In this document: in pieces, positions 15,259 to 23,271 of the stretch | Layout of the letters: the number at the start of each line of letters is the position of its first letter | Position numbering within the stretch: position 1 is the stretch's first letter | Assembly: GCF_004348455.1 (NCBI RefSeq) | Contig: NZ_SMKA01000069.1 | Span: 1 to 33,117, forward strand | Direction: 5' to 3' | DNA length: 33,117 bases | DNA from: Kribbella albertanoniae | GTDB lineage: Bacteria; Actinomycetota; Actinomycetes; Propionibacteriales; Kribbellaceae | Notes under the pieces: model-generated | Database searches by the model: none | Told to the model about the DNA's origin: nothing | What the model saw: only the letters and a program-made list of their open reading frames with translations | Position numbers and translations under genes: made by a program

Positions 15259-15750
15259 GTGGGTGTACCGGGTAAGGGTCTGATCGATGGGCTGAAGGTC
15301 ACCGCGAAGACCTTGGGCCGCCGGTCCGTCACCGAGCAGTATCCGGATGTGCAGCCGGAGCTGCCGCCGCGGTCGCGCGGGGTGATCGCGCTGATGGAGG
15401 AGAACTGCACGTCGTGCATGTTGTGTGCGCGTGAGTGCCCGAGCTGGTGCATCTACATCGACTCGCACGCCGAGACCGCGCCGTCGGTCGGTGAGCAGGC
15501 CCGCGAGCGCAGCCGGAACGTGCTGGACCGCTTCGCGATCGACTTCAGCCTGTGCATGTACTGCGGGATCTGTATCGAGGCCTGCCCGTTCGACGCGTTG
15601 TTCTGGTCACCCGAGTTCGAGTACGCCGAGACCGAGCTCCGCAATCTCACGCACGAGAAGGACCGCCTACGGGACTGGATGTGGACCGTCCCGGCGCCGC
15701 AACCGATTGATCCGGGGGCAACCGTCACCGCGGTGGAGGGCGAGGCGTGA
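15259..15750 (+). CDS. nuoI: NADH-quinone oxidoreductase subunit I
   Basis: This 163-residue ferredoxin-like subunit carries the two [4Fe-4S] clusters (N6a, N6b in complex I) that pass electrons toward NuoB. Both CxxCxxCxxxCP motifs are intact: Cys50/53/56/60 and Cys99/102/105/109. It sits at the membrane-peripheral arm junction. The GTG start at 15259 follows GGGGAGG with good spacing. It leads the nuoIJKLMN operon; its stop overlaps the nuoJ start (GTGA). It is the only electron-carrying subunit in the window: NuoB, C, D and the NADH-oxidising E, F, G are absent, so the electron donor is open. Confidence 0.95.
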   Translation: MGVPGKGLIDGLKVTAKTLGRRSVTEQYPDVQPELPPRSRGVIALMEENCTSCMLCARECPSWCIYIDSHAETAPSVGEQARERSRNVLDRFAIDFSLCMYCGICIEACPFDALFWSPEFEYAETELRNLTHEKDRLRDWMWTVPAPQPIDPGATVTAVEGEA

Positions 15751-16241
15751 CCACTGCGCTCTTCGCTGTCGCCGGTGCGGTGGCAGTGGCCGCCGCCGTG
15801 ATGGTCGTGACGTCGCGCCGGATCGTGCACGCAGCCTTGTGGCTTGTGGTCACGCTCGGCGCGGTCGCCGGCTGCTTCGGCGCCCTGCATGCCGAGTTCG
15901 TCGCCCTCGTCCAGATTCTTGTGTACGTCGGCGCCATCGTCGTGCTCGTCCTGTTCGCGCTGATGCTCACCAAGGCCCCGACGAATCCGCTGCCCAATCT
16001 GACCACCGCGCGCAGCCCGTTCGCGGCCGCCGTCGCGGTCGTTCTCGCACTGCTGCTGGGTTCCGGCGTGGTGTTTGCCTTCGGCAATCAAAAGATCCAG
16101 CCCGTCCCGGCAGGTTCTGCCGAAACGATCGGGACCTCGATCTTCAAGACCTGGGTGCTGCCGTTCGAGATCCTGTCGGTGCTGCTGCTGGCCGCGCTGA
16201 TCGGAGCGATCGCGTTGTCCCAGCGGAAGAAGGAGGACTGA
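15747..16241 (+). CDS. nuoJ: NADH-quinone oxidoreductase subunit J
   Basis: The 164-residue membrane protein has five hydrophobic segments. The conserved third helix region HAEFVALVQILVYVGAIVVL (48-67) contains the pi-bulge of NuoJ that changes shape during turnover. NuoJ lies between the quinone site and the proton-pumping subunits and takes part in the E-channel. Its GTG start overlaps the nuoI stop by 4 nt, and it ends one base before nuoK, whose AGGAGG site lies in the last nuoJ codons. The length is normal for the shorter actinobacterial form. Confidence 0.95.
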   Translation: MTTALFAVAGAVAVAAAVMVVTSRRIVHAALWLVVTLGAVAGCFGALHAEFVALVQILVYVGAIVVLVLFALMLTKAPTNPLPNLTTARSPFAAAVAVVLALLLGSGVVFAFGNQKIQPVPAGSAETIGTSIFKTWVLPFEILSVLLLAALIGAIALSQRKKED

Positions 16242-16242
16242 G

Positions 16243-16566
16243 ATGCCGCTGGTCCTTCCGCTGCTGCTCGCGGTCGTCCTGTTCTGCCTCGGGGTGTACG
16301 GCGTCCTCGCCCGCCGCAACGCGGTCACCATCCTGATGTCGCTCGAGCTGATGCTGAACGCGGTCAACCTCAACCTGGTCGCGTTCGACGCCTGGCACCT
16401 CGATGGCCTGGCCACCGGTCAGACCCTCGCAGTCTTCGTGATCACGCTGGCCGCCGCCGAGATCGGGCTGGGGCTGGCGATCGTGCTGCTGCTGTTCCGC
16501 GGCCACGGTCACGTCGACGCGGACGCGGCCCGCGACTTGGTCGAGCACGAGGAGTCGCCGACGTGA
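16243..16566 (+). CDS. nuoK: NADH-quinone oxidoreductase subunit K
   Basis: The 107-residue protein has three transmembrane helices. The conserved membrane glutamates are visible: in SLELMLNAVNLNLVAF on helix 2 (about 28-43) and in AAAEIGLGLAIVLL on helix 3 (about 69-82). These form a proton path linking NuoJ/H to the antiporter-like subunits. The start ATG follows AGGAGG (16231-16236). The stop overlaps the nuoL start as GTGA. Confidence 0.96.
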   Translation: MPLVLPLLLAVVLFCLGVYGVLARRNAVTILMSLELMLNAVNLNLVAFDAWHLDGLATGQTLAVFVITLAAAEIGLGLAIVLLLFRGHGHVDADAARDLVEHEESPT

Positions 16567-18329
16567 TCGCGACCGTCTGGCGGGTGGCCGGCGTCGGCTT
16601 CTCGCTGCTCCTGATTCTGATCGCCGGTCTCCTGTACGGCGTCGCTCCGGAGCAAACCTCGTTCTTGAACTCGTCTGTCGGCGACCTGACCATCGGGTTC
16701 GCGGTCCGCACCGACGATCTGACCGTGCTGCTGCTCGCGGTGGTCGGGGTCGTCGCGACCTGCGTGCAGGTCTACTCGCTCAGCTACCTGCACGAGCGCG
16801 CGGCGTCGTACCACGCGCTTGTCACGCTCTTCACCGCCGCGATGGCGACGGTGGTCGTCGCGGACAGCCTGTTCCTGCTGCTGATCGGGTGGGAGGTGAT
16901 GGGCGCCTGCTCGTACCTGCTGATCAGTCACTACTGGGAGCGGCGCGACGCCCGCTCCGGCGCGGTCAAGGCGTTCCTGATGACCCGGCTCGGCGATGTC
17001 GGCTTCCTGTTCGGCATCTTCGTGCTCGGCGTCGGCGCGGGGACCTTCCGGATCTCCGAGCTCGACCCGGCCCAGATCTCGCCCGGCGTCCTGACCGCAG
17101 GCACGCTGCTGCTCCTGGTCGGTGTGGTCGGCAAGTCGGCCCAGGTGCCCTTGCAGACCTGGCTTCCGGACGCGATGCCCGGCCCGAGCCCGGTCAGCGC
17201 GCTGATCCACGCGGCAACGATGGTGGCCGCCGGTGTCTTCCTGATCGCCCGCCTGTACGACGTTTTCTCCGCCTCCGCGACCACGATGACCGTGCTCGCG
17301 GTGATCGCCTGCGTGACCATGCTGTTCGCCGCGCTCTGCGCGATGGCCGCGGTCGAGGTGAAGCGGGTGCTGGCCTGGTCGACGGTCAGCCAACTCGCGA
17401 TCATGTTCTCCGCGTTGTCGCTGGGCACGCAGGAAGGGCGGCACGCCGCGCTCTTCCACCTGGTCACGCATGCGGCCTTCAAGGGTCTGCTGTTCCTCTG
17501 TGCAGGTGTGCTGCTGCATCAGGTCGGCAGCGCCGCCTTCGTGGTGCTCCGCCGGTACACGCGCCGCGGGAAGCTGCGGAAGACGTTGCGGGTGACCTTC
17601 GTGACGATGACGATCGGCCTCGCGGCGCTGGCCGGCGTACCGGGGTTTGCTGGGTTCTTCTCCAAGGACACCGTGCTGGAAGCGGCCTGGGAGCACGCGC
17701 ACAAGGACGGTTCGGCGATCGGCTGGGTCGTGCTGGCGTCGGTCGGGCTCACCGCTGCGTTCACCGCGTTCTACTGCGCTCGGCTCTGGCTGTGGGTGTT
17801 CTTCCGGACACCGGCGCTGGCCGGGGCGATGGGTGCGTTCGAACAGGACGATCCGATGGCGGACCTCGAAGATCCGGACACCTCGAAACTCAAGGAAGCG
17901 CCCTGGCTGATGCTCGGCCCGCTCGTCCTGCTGGCGGTGGCCGCGATCGGGCTCGGGTACGTCGACGGTCTGCATCTGAACTGGGTGATCGCGCTCGGTT
18001 CCACGGTGCTCGTGTTGTTCGGCGTGCTCCCGGCGTACTCGCTGTGGTCGCGTGGCGCGGACCCGCGGCCGGTCGTGCTGGAGCGTGAGTTCGGGATGGA
18101 TCGGGCGTACCACGGGCTGTTCGTCGTACCGGTGCGTTGGCTGTCCAAGCTGAGTGTGCTGGGGGATCGCGACGTGATCGGTGCCTACGTGCGCGCGGTG
18201 GGCCGGAGCGGGACGCTGGCGTCCCAAGGGTTCCGCCTGCTGCAGACCGGCAACGTCCAGACTTACCTGACCGGCGCCGTGGTCGGCGTCGTAGCGCTGG
18301 CGATCCTGGCTGGAGTGATCGCCCGATGA
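16563..18329 (+). CDS. nuoL: NADH-quinone oxidoreductase subunit L, N-terminus short
   Basis: This is the distal antiporter-like proton-pumping subunit, 588 residues. Key sites are present: the helix 5 glutamate in GWEVMGACSYLLI (about 104-116), the lysine and proline of GKSAQVPLQTWLPDAMPG (about 194-211), HAATMVAAGVF and the central HAAFKGLLFL lysine. The C-terminus (LQTGNVQTYLTG, then a last helix) follows the lateral-helix region. Only one hydrophobic helix (about 7-27) precedes the loop leading to RTDDLTVLLLAVV, whereas NuoL normally has two, so the first helix appears to be missing. The GTG at 16563 is fixed by the GTGA overlap with nuoK. Confidence 0.95.
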   Translation: MIATVWRVAGVGFSLLLILIAGLLYGVAPEQTSFLNSSVGDLTIGFAVRTDDLTVLLLAVVGVVATCVQVYSLSYLHERAASYHALVTLFTAAMATVVVADSLFLLLIGWEVMGACSYLLISHYWERRDARSGAVKAFLMTRLGDVGFLFGIFVLGVGAGTFRISELDPAQISPGVLTAGTLLLLVGVVGKSAQVPLQTWLPDAMPGPSPVSALIHAATMVAAGVFLIARLYDVFSASATTMTVLAVIACVTMLFAALCAMAAVEVKRVLAWSTVSQLAIMFSALSLGTQEGRHAALFHLVTHAAFKGLLFLCAGVLLHQVGSAAFVVLRRYTRRGKLRKTLRVTFVTMTIGLAALAGVPGFAGFFSKDTVLEAAWEHAHKDGSAIGWVVLASVGLTAAFTAFYCARLWLWVFFRTPALAGAMGAFEQDDPMADLEDPDTSKLKEAPWLMLGPLVLLAVAAIGLGYVDGLHLNWVIALGSTVLVLFGVLPAYSLWSRGADPRPVVLEREFGMDRAYHGLFVVPVRWLSKLSVLGDRDVIGAYVRAVGRSGTLASQGFRLLQTGNVQTYLTGAVVGVVALAILAGVIAR

Positions 18330-19852
18330 ACGCAATCCTGCTGGGCATCCTTGCCCTCCCTCTCCTTGCTGCACTCGCGTTATGGGCCCTGCCGATCGCC
18401 CTCGGCGACCGCTTGGCTGCCCTGTACGGCGCTGTGGTCTCGGGGCTCGTCCTCGTCGGATCCGTCTTGTTGTGGCAGCGAACCGAAGGCTGGTTCGCGT
18501 ACTCCGGTGTCCAGCAGCGACTAGGTGACTCGATGAGGCCGCTGGCTGCGGTCACCGACGGCCCGTGGATTCCGCCGCTCGGCGTCCGCTTCCACATCGG
18601 CGTGGACTCGATCTCGGTCCCGCTGATCGTGCTCACCGCGCTGCTGACGTTCCTGTGCTGCATCTACTCGCTGAAGATCACCCCGCGGATCGGCCGGATG
18701 CGCTCGCTGATCGCGCTGCTGCTGGTGATCGAGGCCGGGGTGATCGGTGCGTTCAGCGCGATGGACCTGGTGCTGTTCTTCGTCTGCTTCGAGATCGTGC
18801 TGATCCCGATGTGGCTGATCATCGACATCTGGGGTGACGACCACGACCGGGCCGGGCGGAAGCGGGCCGCGACCACGTTCGTGCTGATGACGGTGTTCGG
18901 GTCCGCGCTGATGCTGCTCGGGTTCCTGCTCGTCTACCGGCAGGCCGGGACGTTCGACCTCGTGCAGCTGACGAACTCCCCGGTGCTCGGCGGGCACGGC
19001 GTACCGCTCGCTGCCGCGCTGCTGATCGCGGTCGGCCTCGCGGTGAAGGTGCCGTTGTGGCCGCTGCACATCTGGCTGCCGGACGCGCATGCGAAGGCCC
19101 CGACGGTCGGGTCGGTGATCCTGGCCGGAGTCCTGCTGAAGCTCGGAACGTACGGGCTGATCCGGATCCTGGTCCCGGTCCTGCCCGACGCGACCGTGAC
19201 CATCGCGCCGTACCTGGCCGGTTTCTCGACCGTCGCGATCATCGCCGGATCGCTGGCCTGCCTCGGCCAGACCGATGTGAAGCGCCTGATCGCGTACTCG
19301 AGTGTCGGCCACATGGGTTTCATCGGGCTCGGGATCGCCTCGCTCTCGGAGGCCGGGATGCAGGGCGCCCTGTTCGCGAACATCGCCCACGGCATCATCA
19401 CCGGCCTGCTGTTCTTCCTGGCCGGCGCGATCAAGGACCGCCACGACACCAGCGACCTGCGCACGATCGGCCGAGCCCTGTACGCACGGCTGCCGCGGAT
19501 CGGGGCGTTGCTCACGTTCGCCTGCCTGGCCTCACTCGGGCTGCCGGGGCTGGCCGGGTTCTGGGGCGAGATGCTGATCCTGCTCGGTGCCTACAACCCG
19601 GCGGACTCGTTGCCGCGGGCAACCTATCTCGTCTTCATGGTGATCGCCGGCCTCGGCACCGTGCTGACCGCGGCCTACTTCTTGCGACTGATCCGCAACC
19701 TCTGCCAGGGCGATCCGGCTGACAACCCGGCCAGTGCTTTTGCGGTCGACCTGAGTCGGATCGAACTGATCACCTGGTCGCCGCTGGTCGTGCTGACCGT
19801 GCTGCTGGGCGTCTGGCCCGGTCTCCTTCTGGCCCAGTGGGGGAACCTGTGA
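18326..19852 (+). CDS. nuoM: NADH-quinone oxidoreductase subunit M
   Basis: This 508-residue antiporter-like proton pump starts at ATG 18326, overlapping the nuoL stop by 4 nt (ATGA); the longer open frame upstream is nuoL shadow. Its glutamate is in CFEIVLIPMWLIIDIWG, its lysine in KVPLWPLHIWLPDAHAKAP, and HGIITGLLFFLAG marks the later half-channel. The two N-terminal helices that nuoL seems to lack in part are both present here. It should pump one proton per turnover between NuoN and NuoL. The length is normal. Confidence 0.96.
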   Translation: MNAILLGILALPLLAALALWALPIALGDRLAALYGAVVSGLVLVGSVLLWQRTEGWFAYSGVQQRLGDSMRPLAAVTDGPWIPPLGVRFHIGVDSISVPLIVLTALLTFLCCIYSLKITPRIGRMRSLIALLLVIEAGVIGAFSAMDLVLFFVCFEIVLIPMWLIIDIWGDDHDRAGRKRAATTFVLMTVFGSALMLLGFLLVYRQAGTFDLVQLTNSPVLGGHGVPLAAALLIAVGLAVKVPLWPLHIWLPDAHAKAPTVGSVILAGVLLKLGTYGLIRILVPVLPDATVTIAPYLAGFSTVAIIAGSLACLGQTDVKRLIAYSSVGHMGFIGLGIASLSEAGMQGALFANIAHGIITGLLFFLAGAIKDRHDTSDLRTIGRALYARLPRIGALLTFACLASLGLPGLAGFWGEMLILLGAYNPADSLPRATYLVFMVIAGLGTVLTAAYFLRLIRNLCQGDPADNPASAFAVDLSRIELITWSPLVVLTVLLGVWPGLLLAQWGNL

Positions 19853-21300
19853 CGCTCACCTGGACCGACTGGCAGGCGATCGCCGTACCGCTGGTGCTGG
19901 CGATCGGCGCAGTCGCCGTACTCCTCATCGACGCGTTCTGGCGGAGTTCGACCGCGCAGCTTCGGCACACCGTCGTCACCTTGCTGACCGGTGCGGTGAT
20001 CCTGTTCGGCATCGTCTTCGTCTGGGCACAGCGTGACGACTTCAAACCCGCCTTCTGCCGCCCGGTGACCGAGGGACCGGCCGAGTGCAGTCTGGTGTTC
20101 GAGCCGCTGACCGCTGGGCTGTGGGGCGTGCTGCTGATCGGCGGGCTCGGGGTCGTCGGACTATCGGCGTACCGGCTGTTGTCGGCTGACATCCCCGTTG
20201 GCGAGTACCACTTCCTGCTGCTCAGCGCGCTGGTCGGCGCGACCACGCTGGCCGGGGCACGCGATCTGGCGACGGTGGTGATCGGGCTCGAGGTGGTGTC
20301 GCTGCCGAGCTTCGCGCTGGTCGCGCTGCGCCGGGACCGCCGCGGTTCCGAAGCCGCGATGAAGGCGTTCCTGGTGTCGGTGCTGTCGACCGCGGTGATG
20401 CTGTTCGGCATTTCCTACCTGTACGGCGTGACTGGCTCCCTGCACCTGACCACGATCGCAAACCGGCTCAACGGCCTCGACGCGAATCTGGAGCGGGTCG
20501 CGTTCGCGGCAGGGCTGTTCGTGATTGTCGGGTTCGGGTTCAAGATCGCCGCCGTACCGTTCCACGCTTGGCTTCCGGACACGTACGTCGGTGCGCCGGT
20601 CGAGGTGACCGCGTTCCTGGCCGTGGTGTCGAAGTCGGCGGGTGTCGCCGGACTGCTCGTCCTGGTGGTGACCGGGCTCGCGCCGGACGGTTCCGACCTG
20701 CGGCTGGTGATCGCGATCCTGGCCGCCGTCACGATGACCGTCGGCAACCTGGCCGCGTTGCGGCAACGGGAGGCCGTGCGACTGCTCGCGTGGTCCTCGA
20801 TCGGCCAGGTCGGCTTCCTGCTGGCGCCTTTGGCGGTTGGTGATGCACAAGCGGTGGTCGGGTATCTCGCGGCGTACGTGATCGTCACGCTCGGGGCCTT
20901 CGGCGCGGTGGCCGTCGTGCAGCGGCATCGGCCGAGCGGGCTACTGTCGGACTACCGCGGCATGGTTCGCTCCGAGCCGGGTCTCGCGGTGGCACTGATC
21001 TTCTTCCTGGTCGTGCTGGCCGGCTTGCCACCGGGGCTGGCCGGGTTGTTCACCAAGTTCGCCGCCTTCCAGTCAGTCATCGACGCACACCTCGGCTGGC
21101 TCGCGATCGTGATGGCGATCAACGTGATGATCGGCCTCGCCGTCTACCTGCGCTGGGTCGCCGAACTGTTCCTGCTCCCCGCCGACGACCCGTTCTCGGT
21201 CGACATCGAAACCCCAGCTGTCGTGATGGTCTCGCTGTTCACCGCGGCCGCGGTGGTCGTCTCGGTGCTGCCCAGCACACTGTTCGCCTTAGCCACCTGA
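19849..21300 (+). CDS. nuoN: NADH-quinone oxidoreductase subunit N
   Basis: This is the antiporter-like pump closest to NuoK. GTG at 19849 overlaps the nuoM stop (GTGA) and has GGGGGA at a good distance; GTG at 19837 would add four residues and lacks a site. The 483-residue product has GLEVVSLPSFALVAL with its membrane glutamate, FKIAAVPFHAWLPDTYVGAP with the lysine, and LLAWSSIGQVGFLL. A Cys-containing loop (CRPVTEGPAECS, about 71-82) follows helix 2. It ends the operon; the next gene is 20 nt away and has its own -10. Confidence 0.95.
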   Translation: MTLTWTDWQAIAVPLVLAIGAVAVLLIDAFWRSSTAQLRHTVVTLLTGAVILFGIVFVWAQRDDFKPAFCRPVTEGPAECSLVFEPLTAGLWGVLLIGGLGVVGLSAYRLLSADIPVGEYHFLLLSALVGATTLAGARDLATVVIGLEVVSLPSFALVALRRDRRGSEAAMKAFLVSVLSTAVMLFGISYLYGVTGSLHLTTIANRLNGLDANLERVAFAAGLFVIVGFGFKIAAVPFHAWLPDTYVGAPVEVTAFLAVVSKSAGVAGLLVLVVTGLAPDGSDLRLVIAILAAVTMTVGNLAALRQREAVRLLAWSSIGQVGFLLAPLAVGDAQAVVGYLAAYVIVTLGAFGAVAVVQRHRPSGLLSDYRGMVRSEPGLAVALIFFLVVLAGLPPGLAGLFTKFAAFQSVIDAHLGWLAIVMAINVMIGLAVYLRWVAELFLLPADDPFSVDIETPAVVMVSLFTAAAVVVSVLPSTLFALAT

Positions 21301-21320
21301 CCCACCGCTAGGCTGAACCG

Positions 21321-21863
21321 GTGAGCCTTTCACCGGATGACTCGTCGCGACGGATCGGCGACGAGGACCGCAACACCGCCGTACAGCGCCTGCAGAGTGC
21401 CTACACCGGCGGGTTCATCACGCATGAGGAGCTGGACGAACGGCTGCAGCAGGTGCTGACCGCCAAGCAGCAGAACGAGCTCGAGGTGGCGTTGTCCGCA
21501 CTCCCGGCGGAGCGCCCGGCCACCACGGCGACCATCGGTGCCGCGGGTGGGCGGATCCGCCGTCGCGGCGTGTGGAAGGTGCCGCGGAACCTCAAGGTCG
21601 AGTCCGCGTACGGGCAGGTGTACCTCGATCTGTCCCAGGCGATCATCGAGGACCCGGTCGTCGACCTCGAACTGCAGCTCGGGACCGGCCAGGCCCGGAT
21701 CAGGGTTCCGCGGAACGCGATCGTCGAGATCGTGGGATTCCAGACCGGGTGGAAGGACGTGAGCTACAAGCCGCGGCAGCCGAACGGGCCCACTGGGCCG
21801 ACGATCCGGATCACCGGCGCGATGGGATTCGGGCGGTTGAAGGTCCGGCACGCCCGGAGCTAA
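21321..21863 (+). CDS. DUF1707 domain protein
   Basis: The 180-residue protein has an N-terminal DUF1707 domain (about 8-62: RIGDEDRNTAVQRLQSAY, then a short helix and ELDERLQQVLTAK) and a beta-rich C-terminus (about 80-175) with alternating hydrophobic strands, as in cell-wall-active LiaF-like or DUF2154 domains. DUF1707 is widespread in actinobacteria and of unknown function. There is no transmembrane segment. GTG at 21321 follows TAGGCT (21309-21314) by 6 nt, a leaderless start. Its stop overlaps that of the convergent acetyltransferase gene by 4 nt. Confidence 0.85.
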   Translation: MSLSPDDSSRRIGDEDRNTAVQRLQSAYTGGFITHEELDERLQQVLTAKQQNELEVALSALPAERPATTATIGAAGGRIRRRGVWKVPRNLKVESAYGQVYLDLSQAIIEDPVVDLELQLGTGQARIRVPRNAIVEIVGFQTGWKDVSYKPRQPNGPTGPTIRITGAMGFGRLKVRHARS

Positions 21864-22702
21864 GTCGTCTGCGCGACGAACTCCTCGTACTGCTGCCAGA
21901 CCCGGCGCCACAGTTGGTCGCGCTGCGCGCCGCCGTACTGGGGGAGGGGCAGGAAGAACTCGTCGGCCAGGATCGCGAAGTAGTCGGCCTGGTTCTCGAT
22001 GATGCTGTTGTCGACGCGGTCGCCGAAGGTCTCCGTGCGGCCGACCGAGCGCAGTACGACGATCGAGTCGCGCTTGCGGCGGAAGACAGACGCCGTCCGA
22101 ACGAACGGGGACTGCGGGTCTCCGGAGAGCTCGGCGTGCCGGCCGGCGAAGTCGCCGAGGGTCGCCGGCGCGTCCTCGAAGTCCATGCCGAACAGGCCGA
22201 AGCGGGGATCGTGGTCCATCCGCCAGCCGGTGGTCTTCTCCGAACGGCGCAGTACGAGGTCGAACGGGTCTTGGTGGAAGGCGCCTGCCTCGAGCGGCGT
22301 CGGATGGATCAGGCCGTTGCCGAGCCCGGCGTCGACCAGCCACACCCGGTCCGGATCCTCGACCAGTCCGCGCACGGTCAGAACGAGATGGCCGCCGTCC
22401 ACGTCGCCCGGCAGGTTAGGGGTCTGGACACCACCCCGGTGCATGGTCACGTCGTAGCCGAGGTCGGTGAGGAGCAGCGCCAGGACGCCGTTCAGCTGGA
22501 AGCAGTAGCCGCCGGTCTCACGGGCGATGATCCGGCGGGCGGTCTCCTCGAGATCGAGCGGCGTACCGGGGGCGAGCTGGTACTGGACCGACTCGTACGG
22601 AACCTGGTCGACGTACGCCTCGTGCAAGCGCGTCAGCCCGTCCAGGCCGGGCTTCTCGTCATGCTCGACGCCGATCCGGCGGAGAAGGGCTTCGGTATCC
22701 AC
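21860..22702 (-). CDS. nat: Arylamine N-acetyltransferase
   Basis: The 280-residue enzyme has the NAT catalytic triad: Cys67 (GGYCFQLN), His105 (GGHLVL) and Asp124 (WLVDAGLGN). NATs move acetyl from acetyl-CoA to arylamines or hydrazines through a cysteine thioester; relatives also act as amide synthases in ansamycin pathways, but no such cluster is seen here. The first two thirds contain the helical bundle and beta barrel; the C-terminal lid is of normal size. The ATG at 22702 is divergent from the GNAT gene, 29 nt away. It is a cytosolic enzyme, probably for detoxification. Confidence 0.9.
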   Translation of the reverse strand: MDTEALLRRIGVEHDEKPGLDGLTRLHEAYVDQVPYESVQYQLAPGTPLDLEETARRIIARETGGYCFQLNGVLALLLTDLGYDVTMHRGGVQTPNLPGDVDGGHLVLTVRGLVEDPDRVWLVDAGLGNGLIHPTPLEAGAFHQDPFDLVLRRSEKTTGWRMDHDPRFGLFGMDFEDAPATLGDFAGRHAELSGDPQSPFVRTASVFRRKRDSIVVLRSVGRTETFGDRVDNSIIENQADYFAILADEFFLPLPQYGGAQRDQLWRRVWQQYEEFVAQTT

Positions 22703-22731
22703 GAAGTGGATGTTATGTCAGGATTCTTGAG

Positions 22732-23253
22732 GTGATTGCCGTCCTGGACCGAACTGCATCTTTAGGCATCGCCACGGAGCTGGGCGAAGTGTTCGCCGCC
22801 GCCTTCGCCGGAGAGGAGCACTCCGACGCCACCCACTTCGCGACCGATCAGCTGCCCACTCACGCAGGACGTGACGACTTCAGACTGGTCGCGGCCCGAG
22901 ATGAATCAGTTCTCGGTTTTGCCTATGGGGTCACCGGGTGGCCGGGGCAGTGGTGGTCGGACCGGATTGCCGCCGCGATTCCGGCTGAGCTGGCGGCTGA
23001 GTGGATCGGTGGACACTTCGAGGTGGTCGAGTTGGCGGTGATCCCCGAAGCGCAAGGGCGCGGGCTGGGAGCTGCCTTGATGACTGCACTGATGGACGGC
23101 CTACCGCATCGCAAGGCCTTGCTGACGACGTACGTCGATGATCGGGCCGCGCCGCGGTTGTACCGGCGGCTGGGGTGGCAGGTGCTGGTGCCGGACCTCG
23201 GCTGGGGGTCGGCGCTCTACGGGTTGGACACCGGCGTGCTCCACGGTGAGTGA
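22732..23253 (+). CDS. GNAT-family N-acetyltransferase
   Basis: The 173-residue protein has the GNAT acetyl-CoA site: strand VVELAVIPEAQGRGLGAALM (about 101-120) with the Q/RxxGxG/A loop QGRGLGA. A C-terminal strand-helix follows (TYVDDRAAPRLYRRLGW, about 136-152). An ETD or drug-specific signature is lacking, so the acceptor is unknown. GTG at 22732 is the only reasonable start; a TTATGT hexamer (22713-22718) and a weak site lie upstream. The lactonase gene follows after 18 nt with its own -10-like hexamer. Confidence 0.85.
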   Translation: MIAVLDRTASLGIATELGEVFAAAFAGEEHSDATHFATDQLPTHAGRDDFRLVAARDESVLGFAYGVTGWPGQWWSDRIAAAIPAELAAEWIGGHFEVVELAVIPEAQGRGLGAALMTALMDGLPHRKALLTTYVDDRAAPRLYRRLGWQVLVPDLGWGSALYGLDTGVLHGE

Positions 23254-23271
23254 CCTGGCAGGGTAGGCGGT

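Noticed and set aside
13400..15452. Two overlapping minus-strand frames of about 370 codons opposite the MTHFR-like, vapBC and nuoI genes
   Set aside because: They cross several real genes, have no family resemblance and no supported starts.
16509..18374. A 621-codon open frame on the minus strand opposite nuoL
   Set aside because: Its product is Arg/Gln/His/Asp-rich low-complexity sequence typical of the antisense of a high-GC gene, while nuoL on the plus strand is certain.
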